From: Planococcus sp. CP5-4_YE
Lineage (GTDB): Bacteria; Bacillota; Bacilli; Bacillales_A; Planococcaceae
Assembly: GCF_019042655.1 (NCBI RefSeq)
Contig: NZ_JAHPZO010000002.1
Span: 124,001-188,000 of the forward strand
Length of the DNA stretch: 64,000 nt
Direction of reading: 5' to 3'
In this document: piece after piece, positions 43,100 through 52,540 of the stretch
Numbering within the stretch: the first letter of the stretch is position 1
How the letters are laid out: each line of letters opens with the position of its first letter
Program-made: the position numbers and the translations under genes
The notes under the pieces: generated by a model
Seen by the model: the letters and a program-made list of their open reading frames with translations, nothing else
Database searches by the model: none
What the model was told of the DNA's origin: nothing

Positions 43100-43987
43100 T
43101 TATACAGTCGTATCTTCTATCCGTTCGTTTCGCGCTTCCATTTTCTTCACCGCATAAATGCTGGCTTCATAAAGCCCCGCCATCGGAATCAAAACCAATA
43201 GCTGGCTGAGAAAATCCGGCGGCGTGATAAGAGCGGAAACAATGGCTAAACTAAGGTATGACCATTTCCGGACTTTTTTCATCGAAACGGACGTCAAGAC
43301 GCCGACTGATGATAAGAACAATGCCAAGATAGGCATTTCGAACAATAAACCAAGCGGAATCGTGGTCATGATCAAGAAATGGACGTATTCGTTCGCCGAA
43401 ATCATTACATCGAAATTTGCCGCTCCTAGGCCGATCAGGAACTGATAGCTCAACGGATTGACGACAAAATAGCCGAATGCGACGCCGAATACAAACAAGA
43501 GCAGCATTACCGGCGAATACAAGCCGAGAAATCTGGCTTCGGTCTCTTCAAGCCCTGGTTTAACGAACTGCCAGATGAAGTGGATTAAAAACGGCAGTGA
43601 CAGACCAAGGGCCATAGTGGCAGAAATCGATGTATAGAATTTCACGACTTCAAGAGGCCCGAGAATCACCAATTCATTGCCCTTTACCACATATGGAAAC
43701 CAGAAATTCAGCGTAGAAAAGACGAGCAACAGGAAGAACAGGAAAACGATGGAACTTTTGATCAATTGTTTTCGCAAATCCCCTAGATGGTCGACTAAGG
43801 TTTCCACTCTGTCCTCAGGCTCTTCAGGAGGTTGTTGGCCCCCTCCCGGAGTCGGCTCTTTTGGCATGTCTCCGGTTTCATGTTCCGTTCCGGAGTCGGC
43901 CTTCTGCTTTTCCTGTCCCGCCGGATCTTCGCTCGCCTTTTTCTTATGCAAGGGACTGATCAGATTGTTTTCTCCGTACGGATCCAT
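43100..43987 (-). CDS. tatC: Twin-arginine translocase TatC
   Basis: 295 residues, 6 helices, receptor for Tat signal peptides. Conserved HLGDLRKQLIKS near residue 67, FYTSISATMALGLSLPFLIHFIWQFVKPGLEETEAR, and LLFEMPILALFLSSVGVLT. It has an uncommon acidic, proline-rich N-terminal extension of about 60 residues (EKQKADSGTEHETGDMPK, PGGGQQPPEEPED). Starts 10 bases after tatA and is last in the GMC dehydrogenase operon. Confidence 0.95.
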   Translation of the reverse strand: MDPYGENNLISPLHKKKASEDPAGQEKQKADSGTEHETGDMPKEPTPGGGQQPPEEPEDRVETLVDHLGDLRKQLIKSSIVFLFFLLLVFSTLNFWFPYVVKGNELVILGPLEVVKFYTSISATMALGLSLPFLIHFIWQFVKPGLEETEARFLGLYSPVMLLLFVFGVAFGYFVVNPLSYQFLIGLGAANFDVMISANEYVHFLIMTTIPLGLLFEMPILALFLSSVGVLTSVSMKKVRKWSYLSLAIVSALITPPDFLSQLLVLIPMAGLYEASIYAVKKMEARNERIEDTTV

Positions 43988-43997
43988 TTAACCACCT

Positions 43998-44225
43998 TCA
44001 TAAACTTTCGGTTTTATTCGTTTCTGCTATTTCTTTTTTATCCTTCTTATCTTTGTCCTCTTCCTCATCGTCGTCCATCAAGCCTTTTGTCGAACGTTTG
44101 AATTCTGAAAAAGTCTTGCCGACGGCTCCGCCGATTTCCGGAAGTTTTTTCGGTCCGAAAATAATCAACACGATAACTAAAATGATGATTAAGCCTGGTA
44201 CACCAATTGAAGCCAATCCACCCAT
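43998..44225 (-). CDS. tatA: Twin-arginine translocase TatA
   Basis: 75 residues: a single membrane helix ([25 protein letters not shown]) with the FGPKKLPE hinge, an amphipathic helix ([18 protein letters not shown]) and a charged tail. Forms the Tat pore with TatC. GAGGAGG precedes the ATG. Sits between the GMC oxidoreductase and tatC genes. Confidence 0.95.
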   Translation of the reverse strand: MGGLASIGVPGLIIILVIVLIIFGPKKLPEIGGAVGKTFSEFKRSTKGLMDDDEEEDKDKKDKKEIAETNKTESL

Positions 44226-44244
44226 ATCTTTTCCTCCTCACAAA

Positions 44245-45957
44245 TTAAACTAAAGAACCGCCTTCTTGGCTGTACTTGATGACGCCTTCTGCACAGCGAT
44301 ATGCCAACGCACCCACTGTGCCGGTCGGGTTATAACCACCGTTGTGCGCGAAATTCCCCGCGCCTACAACAAATAGGTTCTCCATGTCCCAATGTTGCAG
44401 ATAGTTGTTCACGACACTAGTTGCAGGATCTCCACCCATGATGGTGCCGCCTGTATTGTGTGTCGTCTGATAAGGGACGATGTCGTAATCTGAAATCGGC
44501 GCTCTTCCGACAACCGTTTTCGCACCCATTTCCTGCATGATTTCGACTGTTCTTTCAGTAAGATATTTGTGCAGCGCACGATCCTGATCTGTAAAGTTAT
44601 AAGTTAGTTGCAGAAGTGGAACACCATAAACATCTTTATACGTCTCGTCAAGCGATAAGTAGTTATCACGGTGTGGCATGGATGCCCCTTGTGCACCTAC
44701 TGACAATGTACGCGTATAATTTTCAATGGAAGCTTTCTTGAAATCCGCTCCCCAAGACGGTGTCTCCGGAGGCAGTGGATTGGATGCGATCGGACGCGAT
44801 CCTGTCTGTGTCATGGAAATACTCGCTCCGTGGATAAAGTCAAGGTCGCTATGGTCAAAAGAATCGCCATTGAAATCATCAATCGTCATGCCAAGTGCGC
44901 CTGCTCCCATAAAGACATTCATCTGGTCATCGAAAAAGCCAGATGCGCCCGGAAGAATTTGGTATGCGTAGTTTTTCCCAAGTGAACCTTCTCCGGTTTC
45001 AGGGTCATACATTTGACCAATTTCTGATACCATCAATAGTTTCGCGTTGTTCATTACATAGCTCGTCAATACGACGACTTCCGCCGGCTGGATGAACTCT
45101 TCAAGCGTTACTGTATCGATGAAACGCACGCCTGTTACACGTTCGCCCTCTTTCATTACCTCTACTACATTGGCATTGAAGCGGATATCGTAGTTGCCAG
45201 TGGCACGAGCCGCTGGAACGACAGTGATTTCCGGTGATGTTTTGGCCCCGTACTCGCAGCCGAAGCGTTCACAGAATCCACAATATTGGCATGCAGCAAT
45301 TTGTTGTCCATCCGGGTTTTCATATGCTTCCGACAAGTTGGCAGAAGGCATCATGAATGGCGTATAGCCGAGGTTGCTAGTCGCCGTTTCAAACTTCGAC
45401 AGCAATGGCGTCTTTTTCATTGGCGGGGTCGGATACTCTGAAGACCGTGCGCCCCAGAATGGGTTCTTGTCCTCTCCAGAAATCCCTGCCGTTTTTTCGA
45501 ACTTATCGAAATAAGGTTCGAGTTCATCGTAAGTGATGCCCCAGTCCTGCAATGTATATTCGGCAGGCAATTTATTCTCACCGTATTTGGCATCGGTCAT
45601 GGTTTTAATTTCAAAATCATATGGCAAAAATCTCCAGTTTTGACCATTCCAGTGCGTCCCTGCGCCTCCAAGGCCTTCCCCTAGAAGGAATGAACCTAAT
45701 TGGCGCATCGGCAATGCCTTCTGGTCTCTAGAGTTGCGGAATGTAATGGTTTCTTTCGATAAATCCTGCATCAACTCGTAACGGATCGCATAGCGATATT
45801 CATCATGGACCATAGAGTAATCCTCTGTCGAACGCTCTTGACCACGTTCTAAGCCGACAACTTTCAATCCTTCTTTTGCACATTCGGCAGCGATGATTCC
45901 GCCGGTCCAGCCGACTCCTACCGTGACTACATCTACTTTATCTAACGTTGTCGCCAT
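44245..45957 (-). CDS. GMC family oxidoreductase (gluconate 2-dehydrogenase large-subunit type)
   Basis: 570 residues, FAD enzyme. N-terminal dinucleotide motif VVTVGVGWTGGIIAAECAKEGLKVVGLERG; GAGTHWNGQNWRF near residue 105; CQYCGFCERFGCEYGAK near residue 215, a cysteine-rich stretch typical of the membrane sugar-acid dehydrogenases; and the C-terminal NPTGTVGALAYRCAEGVI with the HN pair (THNTGG, AHNGGYNP). No signal peptide; likely exported folded together with the Tat-signal subunit encoded upstream. No cytochrome c subunit gene is present. Confidence 0.9.
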   Translation of the reverse strand: MATTLDKVDVVTVGVGWTGGIIAAECAKEGLKVVGLERGQERSTEDYSMVHDEYRYAIRYELMQDLSKETITFRNSRDQKALPMRQLGSFLLGEGLGGAGTHWNGQNWRFLPYDFEIKTMTDAKYGENKLPAEYTLQDWGITYDELEPYFDKFEKTAGISGEDKNPFWGARSSEYPTPPMKKTPLLSKFETATSNLGYTPFMMPSANLSEAYENPDGQQIAACQYCGFCERFGCEYGAKTSPEITVVPAARATGNYDIRFNANVVEVMKEGERVTGVRFIDTVTLEEFIQPAEVVVLTSYVMNNAKLLMVSEIGQMYDPETGEGSLGKNYAYQILPGASGFFDDQMNVFMGAGALGMTIDDFNGDSFDHSDLDFIHGASISMTQTGSRPIASNPLPPETPSWGADFKKASIENYTRTLSVGAQGASMPHRDNYLSLDETYKDVYGVPLLQLTYNFTDQDRALHKYLTERTVEIMQEMGAKTVVGRAPISDYDIVPYQTTHNTGGTIMGGDPATSVVNNYLQHWDMENLFVVGAGNFAHNGGYNPTGTVGALAYRCAEGVIKYSQEGGSLV

Positions 45958-45976
45958 ACGTACTCCCCCTTCTTAT

Positions 45977-46732
45977 TTAGCTCAGCATGTCTCCTACTGA
46001 ATGTGGATCCATTTCCACGAAGTCTTCGCTTTCGATTTCATTGATATAGGATGGACGGTGCCCTGGGAATCCTTTCATGCGCCAAGCATCCATATTCTGG
46101 TTGCCTCCGTAAATCGGATCTGCATAGGCCCCGTTCAATGTTGCCTGTCGCAGAAGGCGGAAAAAGAATTGGGCATTTGCCGCTTGCATATCCACTTCAT
46201 CATCTTGGAAAGCTGTCAGGATTTCATCCATCTGCTCGGGTTCAAGATCGACAAAGTTCGCTTCGAAGCGGCTTTGGGCTTCCTGCTGCATTTTTTGCAA
46301 GCCTTGTCTGAATAGTTCATTTCGCTTCAAGCGGCTTTGATACCCTTGAGTCGCTTCGCCTAATTGAAATGGGGGCTGCATGTACTCACGTGAATTCTCG
46401 CCATAGCTCCCTGCTAGCTGGTGATCGATAAAGAACGGCACGCCAAGGCCAATTGCGCCTGGCCCCAAATCATCTTCCGGGAAAATACGTTCAGTTGCTT
46501 GTTGTAATACCGCAAACTCCTGTTGGTTCTTGAAGAATTGCAAGCCGCGCACCGGTTCGGTCGTTTCTGCCCCTCCGTTTTGGCCTGCTTCACCGCCACT
46601 TGGAGCGGCCGTATCCTGACGTGTATTTGCGCCAATCACTCCACCAATAATTCCTCCACCGACGAGAGCGCCTGCCGCGATCCCTGACGTTTTCAAGAAA
46701 TCGCGTCTGGAAACATTTTTCTTCTCTGCCAT
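45977..46732 (-). CDS. Gluconate 2-dehydrogenase subunit 3 family protein with Tat signal
   Basis: 251 residues. Twin-arginine signal MAEKKNVSRRDFLKTSGIAAGALVGG with SRRDFLK, then a linker and the subunit 3 domain (FAVLQQATERIFPEDDLGPGAIGLGVPFFIDHQLAG, YADPIYGGNQNMDAWRMKGFPGHRPSY). It carries the export signal for the FAD subunit. First gene of a four-gene operon with 19-base spacings; AAAGGAGG before the ATG. Confidence 0.92.
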   Translation of the reverse strand: MAEKKNVSRRDFLKTSGIAAGALVGGGIIGGVIGANTRQDTAAPSGGEAGQNGGAETTEPVRGLQFFKNQQEFAVLQQATERIFPEDDLGPGAIGLGVPFFIDHQLAGSYGENSREYMQPPFQLGEATQGYQSRLKRNELFRQGLQKMQQEAQSRFEANFVDLEPEQMDEILTAFQDDEVDMQAANAQFFFRLLRQATLNGAYADPIYGGNQNMDAWRMKGFPGHRPSYINEIESEDFVEMDPHSVGDMLS

Positions 46733-46860
46733 CTCATGCGCCTCCTTTAATAGGTATAAAAATTATAAATACTCCATAACTATACCCCACATTATATGCT
46801 TCTTAACTTTGATTTCAATACTTTTCCGATTATTCACTAAAAAAATGCGAATTTAATATA

Positions 46861-46888
46861 AAAAAGCCCTTGCATAGGTGCAAGGGCC
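46861..46888 (-). terminator. Second of two terminators after the LysM-3D gene
   Basis: GGCCCTTGCACC / TGCAAGGGCTTTTT hairpin on the minus strand, 10 bases past the first. Confidence 0.75.
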
Positions 46889-46893
46889 GACAT

Positions 46894-46927
46894 AAAAAAA
46901 GGCCGAGGGAATGAACACCTCGGCTTT
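46894..46927 (-). terminator. Terminator of the LysM-3D gene
   Basis: AAAGCCGAGGTG-ttcatt-CCCTCGGCCTTTTTTTA on the minus strand. Confidence 0.8.
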
Positions 46928-46941
46928 GTAGCTTATAAAAA

Positions 46942-47754
46942 TTAGTCTAGAATTTTGATTGTGACGTTTTTGCGTCCCCAGTTCAAAGCTTCACCTTGAG
47001 TTGGAATAAAGACGTCGATTTTGTTGCCTTTGATTGCTCCGCCAGTGTCGCCAGCGATTGCTGTTCCGTATCCTTCAACCCATACTTTTGAGCCGAGTGG
47101 GATAACGGATGGGTCAACTGCGATCACTTTTTGGTTCGGGTTCGAACGCAAGTCGATTCCTGTACGTGTGATTCCTGAGCAGCCTGCGCAATAAGCTGTG
47201 TAAGCTGTTGCAGATACTGTCATTTCTTTACCTGATTGTGTAGAAGCTGCTGCTGGTTTAGCCGCTGCTGGTGCACTTGCAGGAGTTGGTGCTGCTTGAG
47301 TTGATTTCGGTGCTTCTTTAGCCGGTGCCTTTGCTGCCGGTGCTGGTGCTGCGGCTTTTGCTGCTGCGCCTTTAACTGCGAATTCTTGTCCAGGGTAGAT
47401 CATGTGGCCGGAGATGTTGTTCCAGTTCATCAATTGATCCAATGAGATTCCGTGAGCGGAAGCGATCTTGAACAAAGTATCGCCGCTTTTAACTGTATAG
47501 GTAGATGATGAGTTCGATGATTTCTTGGATGCCTGTTCTTTTCCTTCAACAGAGAGCGTCTCGTTCGGGAAAATCAAGTCTGATGATAGATCGTTCCAGT
47601 TTTTAAGATTTTGAACGGAAACGTTCTTTTCTTGTGAGATTCCCCACAAAGTGTCACCTGACTGAACTGTATACGATGAATTAGCGCTTGCTGTCGATGC
47701 TGCGCCTACACTTAATGCCGCGATTGCAGTTAGTGTAACGATTTGCTTTTTCAT
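46942..47754 (-). CDS. LysM and 3D domain cell-wall protein, YocH-like
   Basis: 270 residues, secreted (signal peptide to about residue 24, ASTASANSS). Two LysM repeats (SYTVQSGDTLWGISQEKNV, TYTVKSGDTLFKIASAHGI), an Ala/Pro-rich linker at residues 132-178, then a C-terminal 3D domain (MTVSATAYTAYCAGCSGITRTGIDL, VIAVDPSVIPLGSKVWVEGYG, GGAIKGNKIDVF) with the three conserved Asp. Probable muralytic or resuscitation-promoting function like B. subtilis YocH, a WalR-dependent gene. Confidence 0.9.
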   Translation of the reverse strand: MKKQIVTLTAIAALSVGAASTASANSSYTVQSGDTLWGISQEKNVSVQNLKNWNDLSSDLIFPNETLSVEGKEQASKKSSNSSSTYTVKSGDTLFKIASAHGISLDQLMNWNNISGHMIYPGQEFAVKGAAAKAAAPAPAAKAPAKEAPKSTQAAPTPASAPAAAKPAAASTQSGKEMTVSATAYTAYCAGCSGITRTGIDLRSNPNQKVIAVDPSVIPLGSKVWVEGYGTAIAGDTGGAIKGNKIDVFIPTQGEALNWGRKNVTIKILD

Positions 47755-47838
47755 AATTGAAATTCCTCCTTTTCACTAACACAAGACACAGCTTAACACG
47801 TGCGCATTGCAAGAACATGACAGGACGACAGATGATAT

Positions 47839-47855
47839 TTAACAATTACATTACG
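47839..47855 (-). promoter_or_regulatory. Candidate WalR box upstream of the LysM-3D gene
   Basis: On the minus strand CGTAAT-GTAAT-TGTTAA matches TGTWAH-N5-TGTWAH in 11 of 12 positions. It overlaps a weak -35 (TTGTTA) about 85 bases before the ATG. The rest of the divergent 300-base gap (47755-48057) is A/T-rich with no further clear site. Confidence 0.4.
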
Positions 47856-48057
47856 ACATCCATTTAAATATGACAGACTGTAATAAATCAGAATATTCTT
47901 TCTTATAAATCGGAAACAAAGCTTTTTTCTTGCCTTCCTCCTTTTTTCTTCTATTAACAACGACAGAATGGATTAGCCTTTCTTTGTTGGGGAATAACTA
48001 ATTACAGCTTTATTTATTTAGAAAAGTATAGTTTTTATTAAATTAGGGGGAACTCAT

Positions 48058-49563
48058 TTGAAAAATGTCACGATTGTTTTTTGGATTTCGATCGCCATCT
48101 GCCTGGCTATGGTCACTTGGGGATTTTTAGAGCCCGAAAACTTCCAAGCGCAGACCGGTGCGCTCACTTCGTGGATCTCATCCACATTCGGCTGGTATTA
48201 CCTCGCCTCTGTCTTCGTCATCCTTATCTTTTGCCTTTATTTGATTTTTTCTAAGTTTGCCGATATCAAACTCGGGAAAGCCGGCGACGAACCGGAATTT
48301 GGTTTGGTATCATGGTTTGCAATGTTGTTCTCCGCCGGAATGGGCATGGGGCTTGTTTTCTGGACAACAGCCGAACCGATTTCCCACGCATTTATTAGCG
48401 CACCGCGTTCTGAAGTCGGCTCTGATGAAGCCGTCAAAGAAGCGATGCAGTTCTCATTTTTCCATTGGGGCATCCATGCCTGGGCCATTTACGGGCTGGT
48501 GGCTTTATCGCTCGCTTACGCGAAATTCCATAATGGTTCGCCAGGCCTCATCAGCGCGACACTCATTCCGCTGTTCGGCAAAAAGCGGATGAGCGGTTGG
48601 CTCGGCAAGCTGATCGATACGCTCGCTGTCTTCGCAACGGTCATTGGCGTCGCTTCTACACTTGGATTTGGCTCTGCGCAAATCAACGAAGGGCTGTCGT
48701 TCCTGTTCGGGACACCGAATACGTTCGCCTTTCAATTATTGATCCTTGCCGTTGCTACCTTATTATTCATCATTTCCGCTTGGTCCGGCATTGGCCGGGG
48801 CATCAAATATTTAAGTAATATCAATATGGTGCTGGCATTCATTTTGCTCGGCATGCTGTTGATTGTCGGACCGACGCTTTATATTATGAATATGTTTGCA
48901 GATTCTCTTGGCGGCTATTTCTCCAATTTCTTATCGATGAGCTTCAATTTGGAGCCGCTGAACACCGAACGCCGCGTCTGGGTAGACGGCTGGACAGTCT
49001 TTTACTGGGCATGGTGGGTATCTTGGGCGCCGTTCGTCGGCATTTTCATTGCCCGCATTTCACGGGGGCGAACGGTTCGTGAATTCATGCTTGGCGTTCT
49101 CGCCGTCCCGTCACTCGTCTGCTTTATTTTCTTCTCGGTGTTCGGAGTCTCTGCTTTGGACTTGCAACAGAAAGGTATCGATACGATTTCCGATTATAGC
49201 TTAGAAACTGCCACATTCGGCGTACTCCAGCATTATCCACTCGGCACCGTCATGTCGATACTCACGTTGTTCGTAGTCGCTATCTTCTTCATCACTTCTG
49301 CTGACTCCGCGACATTCGTGCTTGGCATGCAGACAACCGGCGGCTTATTAAATCCCCCGAACTTGGTGAAAATTACTTGGGGCTTGATCCAGTCAGCTGT
49401 TGCAGCTATCGTCGTCTACAGCGGCGGTACACAAGGCTTGCAGAACTCCTTGATCATTGCGGCCTTGCCATTCTCGGTCGTCGTCCTGCTGATGGGGGCC
49501 GCGTTCTTGAAAGCGGCCAGCCAAGATCCTGTTGCAGTGAAAAAGAAAAAACACCCATTGTGA
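48058..49563 (+). CDS. BCCT-family glycine betaine-type transporter, OpuD-like
   Basis: 501 residues, 12 helices, Na+-coupled osmoprotectant uptake. The canonical motifs are intact: SAGMGMGLVFWTTAEPISH near residue 94 and the tryptophan box WTVFYWAWWVSWAPFVGIFIARISRGRTVREF near residue 310. TTG start at 48058 follows AGGGGGA. Short C-terminal tail (AVKKKKHPL), so little osmosensing tail. Monocistronic with its own terminator. Confidence 0.93.
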   Translation: MKNVTIVFWISIAICLAMVTWGFLEPENFQAQTGALTSWISSTFGWYYLASVFVILIFCLYLIFSKFADIKLGKAGDEPEFGLVSWFAMLFSAGMGMGLVFWTTAEPISHAFISAPRSEVGSDEAVKEAMQFSFFHWGIHAWAIYGLVALSLAYAKFHNGSPGLISATLIPLFGKKRMSGWLGKLIDTLAVFATVIGVASTLGFGSAQINEGLSFLFGTPNTFAFQLLILAVATLLFIISAWSGIGRGIKYLSNINMVLAFILLGMLLIVGPTLYIMNMFADSLGGYFSNFLSMSFNLEPLNTERRVWVDGWTVFYWAWWVSWAPFVGIFIARISRGRTVREFMLGVLAVPSLVCFIFFSVFGVSALDLQQKGIDTISDYSLETATFGVLQHYPLGTVMSILTLFVVAIFFITSADSATFVLGMQTTGGLLNPPNLVKITWGLIQSAVAAIVVYSGGTQGLQNSLIIAALPFSVVVLLMGAAFLKAASQDPVAVKKKKHPL

Positions 49564-49575
49564 TTTCAGACAGAA

Positions 49576-49615
49576 AATGCCCGGCAAGCTGAACAGCTTG
49601 CCGGGCATTTTCTGT
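49576..49615. terminator. Bidirectional terminator
   Basis: AAAATGCCCGGCAAGCTG-aa-CAGCTTGCCGGGCATTTTC between convergent BCCT and reductase genes. Confidence 0.92.
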
Positions 49616-49618
49616 TCT

Positions 49619-50605
49619 TTATTTAAACACGCTCGTGCTATGCAAAGGCTGTACTCTGGATTTCGGATCCAAGTAAGACTTCGCATTATTGATGGCCGTC
49701 GGTGCTTCACCAAAGCCAACAGCGATCAATTTCACTTTTCCTTCGTAAGTGGCGATGTCACCTGCCGCGTAGATGCCCGGTACGTTCGTTTCCATTTTGG
49801 AATTGACGATGACCGAGTTCTTGTCCATCTCAAGGCCCCATTCCTTAATCGGGCCGAGCGAGGTGATATTGCCATAGTTGACGACGACGTGATCGACTTC
49901 TAAGCGCTCTTCGTTTCCTTCTTTATCTTCCAGCACAAGCTCACGGATTTCGCCGTTGTCTCCGACCAGTTCCTTGACGTTGAAAGGCTTCTTCACTTCT
50001 ACTGTCGACTGCATCATCGTATCAATATTCGCTTCATGCGCCGTCATTTTCTCACGGCGATGGCTTAATGTCACTTGTGCCGCTACATTTTCAAGCATCA
50101 TCGCCCAGTCAACTGCAGAGTCTCCTCCGCCGAGAACTACGACTTTTTTGTCGCTGAACAGTGTCAAGTCTTTCACGCCGTAATGCAGCGTCTTGCCTTC
50201 AAATTGTTCAGCGCTATCGACTGCCAATTTACGCGGGTGGAAAGCCCCGACGCCCGCCGTTAACAGAATCGCTTTAGAATAATGCGCGCCTTTGTCGGTC
50301 GTGATGACAAAATGCTCGTCTTCCCGCTCAACAGCAGCCACTGTTTCTTCCAGGCAGATTTCAGGGTCGCCATATTTGGCCTGTTCAACCAGATTATCCA
50401 CCAAATCTTTTGCCAGTACTTTCGGGAAACCACCGATGTCGTAAATGAATTTATCCGGGTACAATTCCATCAATTGCCCGCCAAGCTGCGGAAGGCTGTC
50501 CAGCACTTTCACTTTCATTTTGCGCATGCCGCCGTAAAACGAAGCGAACAAGCCAGTCGGGCCGCCGCCGATGATTGTAATATCGAAGATTTCACGTTCT
50601 TCCAT
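49619..50605 (-). CDS. Ferredoxin--NADP reductase, YumC type
   Basis: 328 residues, FAD and NADPH domains. GGGPTGLFASFYGGMRKMKVKVLDSLPQLGGQL at the N-terminus, NADPH site VVLGGGDSAVDWAMML near residue 155 and FAD end GIYAAGDIATYEGKVKLIAVGFGEAPTAINNA. It lacks the CxxC of thioredoxin reductase, which is the mark of YumC/TrxR-like ferredoxin (flavodoxin) reductases. TAGGAG before the ATG at 50605 sets the start; 30 upstream codons are left out. Confidence 0.92.
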   Translation of the reverse strand: MEEREIFDITIIGGGPTGLFASFYGGMRKMKVKVLDSLPQLGGQLMELYPDKFIYDIGGFPKVLAKDLVDNLVEQAKYGDPEICLEETVAAVEREDEHFVITTDKGAHYSKAILLTAGVGAFHPRKLAVDSAEQFEGKTLHYGVKDLTLFSDKKVVVLGGGDSAVDWAMMLENVAAQVTLSHRREKMTAHEANIDTMMQSTVEVKKPFNVKELVGDNGEIRELVLEDKEGNEERLEVDHVVVNYGNITSLGPIKEWGLEMDKNSVIVNSKMETNVPGIYAAGDIATYEGKVKLIAVGFGEAPTAINNAKSYLDPKSRVQPLHSTSVFK

Positions 50606-50760
50606 TTCCAACACTCCTAATCTAATCAATATATCCATCCTACCACATCTATATAGGGTCTCCGCCATTGGACTTATGGCGGAAATCCGAAACAAGCATT
50701 TCCATCCCTTTTATTCTATCGTAAACTGAAACAAGGAACCAAATGGAAAGGATGATAAAT

Positions 50761-51552
50761 GTGGATCTTGGATTAAAAGAAAAAGTAGTTGTCGTCATGG
50801 CTTCCAGTAAAGGTCTCGGCAAAGCATCTGCCTTGGAGTTCGCTAAAGAAGGGGCGATTGTCATCGTCTCGAGCCGTAGTGAGGATTCAGCAAGCGCAGC
50901 TGCTGAAGAAATCCGCAGCACAAGCAAAAATGAACAGGTTCACGCTTATGCGTGCGATTTGTCAAAAGCTCAAGACATCCAGCAATTATTCCACAAAATC
51001 AACGCGCAGTTCGGACGCATCGATGTGCTGGTCAACAACACAGGCGGCCCAAAAGCAGGCGGCTTCGACAATATGAGCGATGAGGATTGGTATGCAGCAT
51101 TCGACCAAAACTTATTGAGCTATATCCGTACATGCCGTGAAGTGCTTCCATATATGAAAGAACAACAATTCGGCCGCATTATCAATATCTCATCATCTTC
51201 GACAAAAGAAGTGATTGACGGCTTGATCTTATCGAATACGATGCGCGCTGGCATGGTCGGCTTTGCGAAAACACTTGCCCGCGAAGTGGCTGCAGACAAT
51301 ATCATGGTCAACACCGTCGGCCCCGGCAAAATCTCAACTGATCGTGTCGCCGAATTGACTCAAGCAGCTGCAGACAGACAGGGTCTCTCGCCCGAAAAAG
51401 TAATGAAAAATACGGAAGCCCAAATCCCTCGAGGCCGCTTAGGTGAACCCGCTGAATTCGCCCGCACAGTCGTCTTTTTGGCCTCCGCTGCCAATTCCTA
51501 TGTCACTGGGCAATCAATCGTCGTGGATGGCGGATTCCTAAAAGCGCTATAA
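50761..51552 (+). CDS. Atypical short-chain dehydrogenase/reductase
   Basis: 263 residues, Rossmann fold. VVVMASSKGLGKASALEFA (cofactor loop), NNTGGPKAGGF, and C-terminal SYVTGQSIVVDGGF are clear. The usual catalytic S-Y-K reads INISSSSTKEVIDGLILSNTMRAG, where YxxxK is replaced by SNxxR, a variant known in one bacterial SDR subgroup. Activity may differ. GTG at 50761 is 9 bases after AAAGGA; an ATG six codons upstream overlaps that site. Confidence 0.85.
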   Translation: MDLGLKEKVVVVMASSKGLGKASALEFAKEGAIVIVSSRSEDSASAAAEEIRSTSKNEQVHAYACDLSKAQDIQQLFHKINAQFGRIDVLVNNTGGPKAGGFDNMSDEDWYAAFDQNLLSYIRTCREVLPYMKEQQFGRIINISSSSTKEVIDGLILSNTMRAGMVGFAKTLAREVAADNIMVNTVGPGKISTDRVAELTQAAADRQGLSPEKVMKNTEAQIPRGRLGEPAEFARTVVFLASAANSYVTGQSIVVDGGFLKAL

Positions 51553-51627
51553 GCCCCTTTTCAGTAGGCAGTGGCACCAAAAGTCGATATACTAAGGGAT
51601 GAACCAAATGAAAAGGAGATGTTAGAT

Positions 51628-52068
51628 ATGGCGAAAAAAGGCCACATGCACATGGAAAACGGCGAAGTAATCGAATTCGACCTTTTCCCGAATGAAGCAC
51701 CGAACACAGTCGCAAACTTCGAGGAGCTTGCAAACTCTGGATTCTATAACGGCGTTGTTTTCCACCGCGTTATTCCAGGTTTCGTTTCCCAAGGCGGAGA
51801 CCCAACTGGCACAGGTATGGGCGGCAGCGGCAAAACAATTAAATGTGAAACTGAAGGCAACCCGCATAAGCACCAACCAGGCAGCCTCTCTATGGCACAT
51901 GCCGGCAAAGACACTGGATCTAGCCAGTTCTTTATCGTCCATGATAAACAGCCGCATCTTGATGGCGTCCACACAGTATTCGGCCAAGTAACAAAAGGCC
52001 TGGAAACTGCGAAAGCTATGAAAAACGGCGACAAAATGGAGAAAGTCCACGTCTTTGACGCTGAATAA
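51628..52068 (+). CDS. ppiB: Peptidyl-prolyl cis-trans isomerase (cyclophilin)
   Basis: 146 residues, cytosolic cyclophilin. Catalytic block [25 protein letters not shown] near residue 38 with Phe and Arg retained, then [39 protein letters not shown] at 51628 follows AAAAGGAG. Starts about 75 bases after the SDR gene; may be cotranscribed. Strong terminator follows. Confidence 0.95.
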   Translation: MAKKGHMHMENGEVIEFDLFPNEAPNTVANFEELANSGFYNGVVFHRVIPGFVSQGGDPTGTGMGGSGKTIKCETEGNPHKHQPGSLSMAHAGKDTGSSQFFIVHDKQPHLDGVHTVFGQVTKGLETAKAMKNGDKMEKVHVFDAE

Positions 52069-52073
52069 TCCAT

Positions 52074-52110
52074 CAGAAAAAACGTGCCCCTGCGGCACGT
52101 TTTTTGTTTT
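52074..52110 (+). terminator. Terminator of ppiB
   Basis: AAAAAACGTGCC-cctgc-GGCACGTTTTTTG stem-loop with T run. Confidence 0.9.
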
Positions 52111-52165
52111 GTTTGAATTTGAAGTCTGACCATAAAATATTGAACGATTGATGAGTAAGAGATTT

Positions 52166-52402
52166 GAAAAGTTTCCGCTTTTCGACTGCGCTCCAATGGC
52201 TGCTTGGGGCTCGCAGGATGCGAGTCATGCAGCTGATGCGACAGGACGTCGCGTTTTCAGCTGCCCGGGAATGGGGCGGGTGTTGAGCCAACGTGCCGCA
52301 AAGGACGCGCCACGTTTGTCTCGCCAGCCCGCGCGGTCCCACAGGCGTCAGCCCCCTTCCACTCCGTCTCCTAGTTTTAAAGTAGAAAATCGTTTCTTCA
52401 AT
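52166..52402 (-). repeat. GC-rich repeat block R6, downstream of array B
   Basis: Complement begins GATTGAAGAAACGATTTTCT, GGAGACGGAGTGGAAGGGGG and ends GCGCAGTCGAAAAGCGG, matching block R2. The interior (GTCATGCAGCTGATGCGACAGG) matches R1. No convincing reading frame. Confidence 0.7.
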
Positions 52403-52540
52403 CCTCTTGATATAAAAGATTAAAACGCATCATGTTCTATAGCTTGCTCCAAACAAGCCAAAGACTGAAGTGTTCCGAGTCTCCATTTGCAAAACAAAAA
52501 GTTTTCCTGTTCCACCAGCGACCTGTCTGATGTCCCTTCT

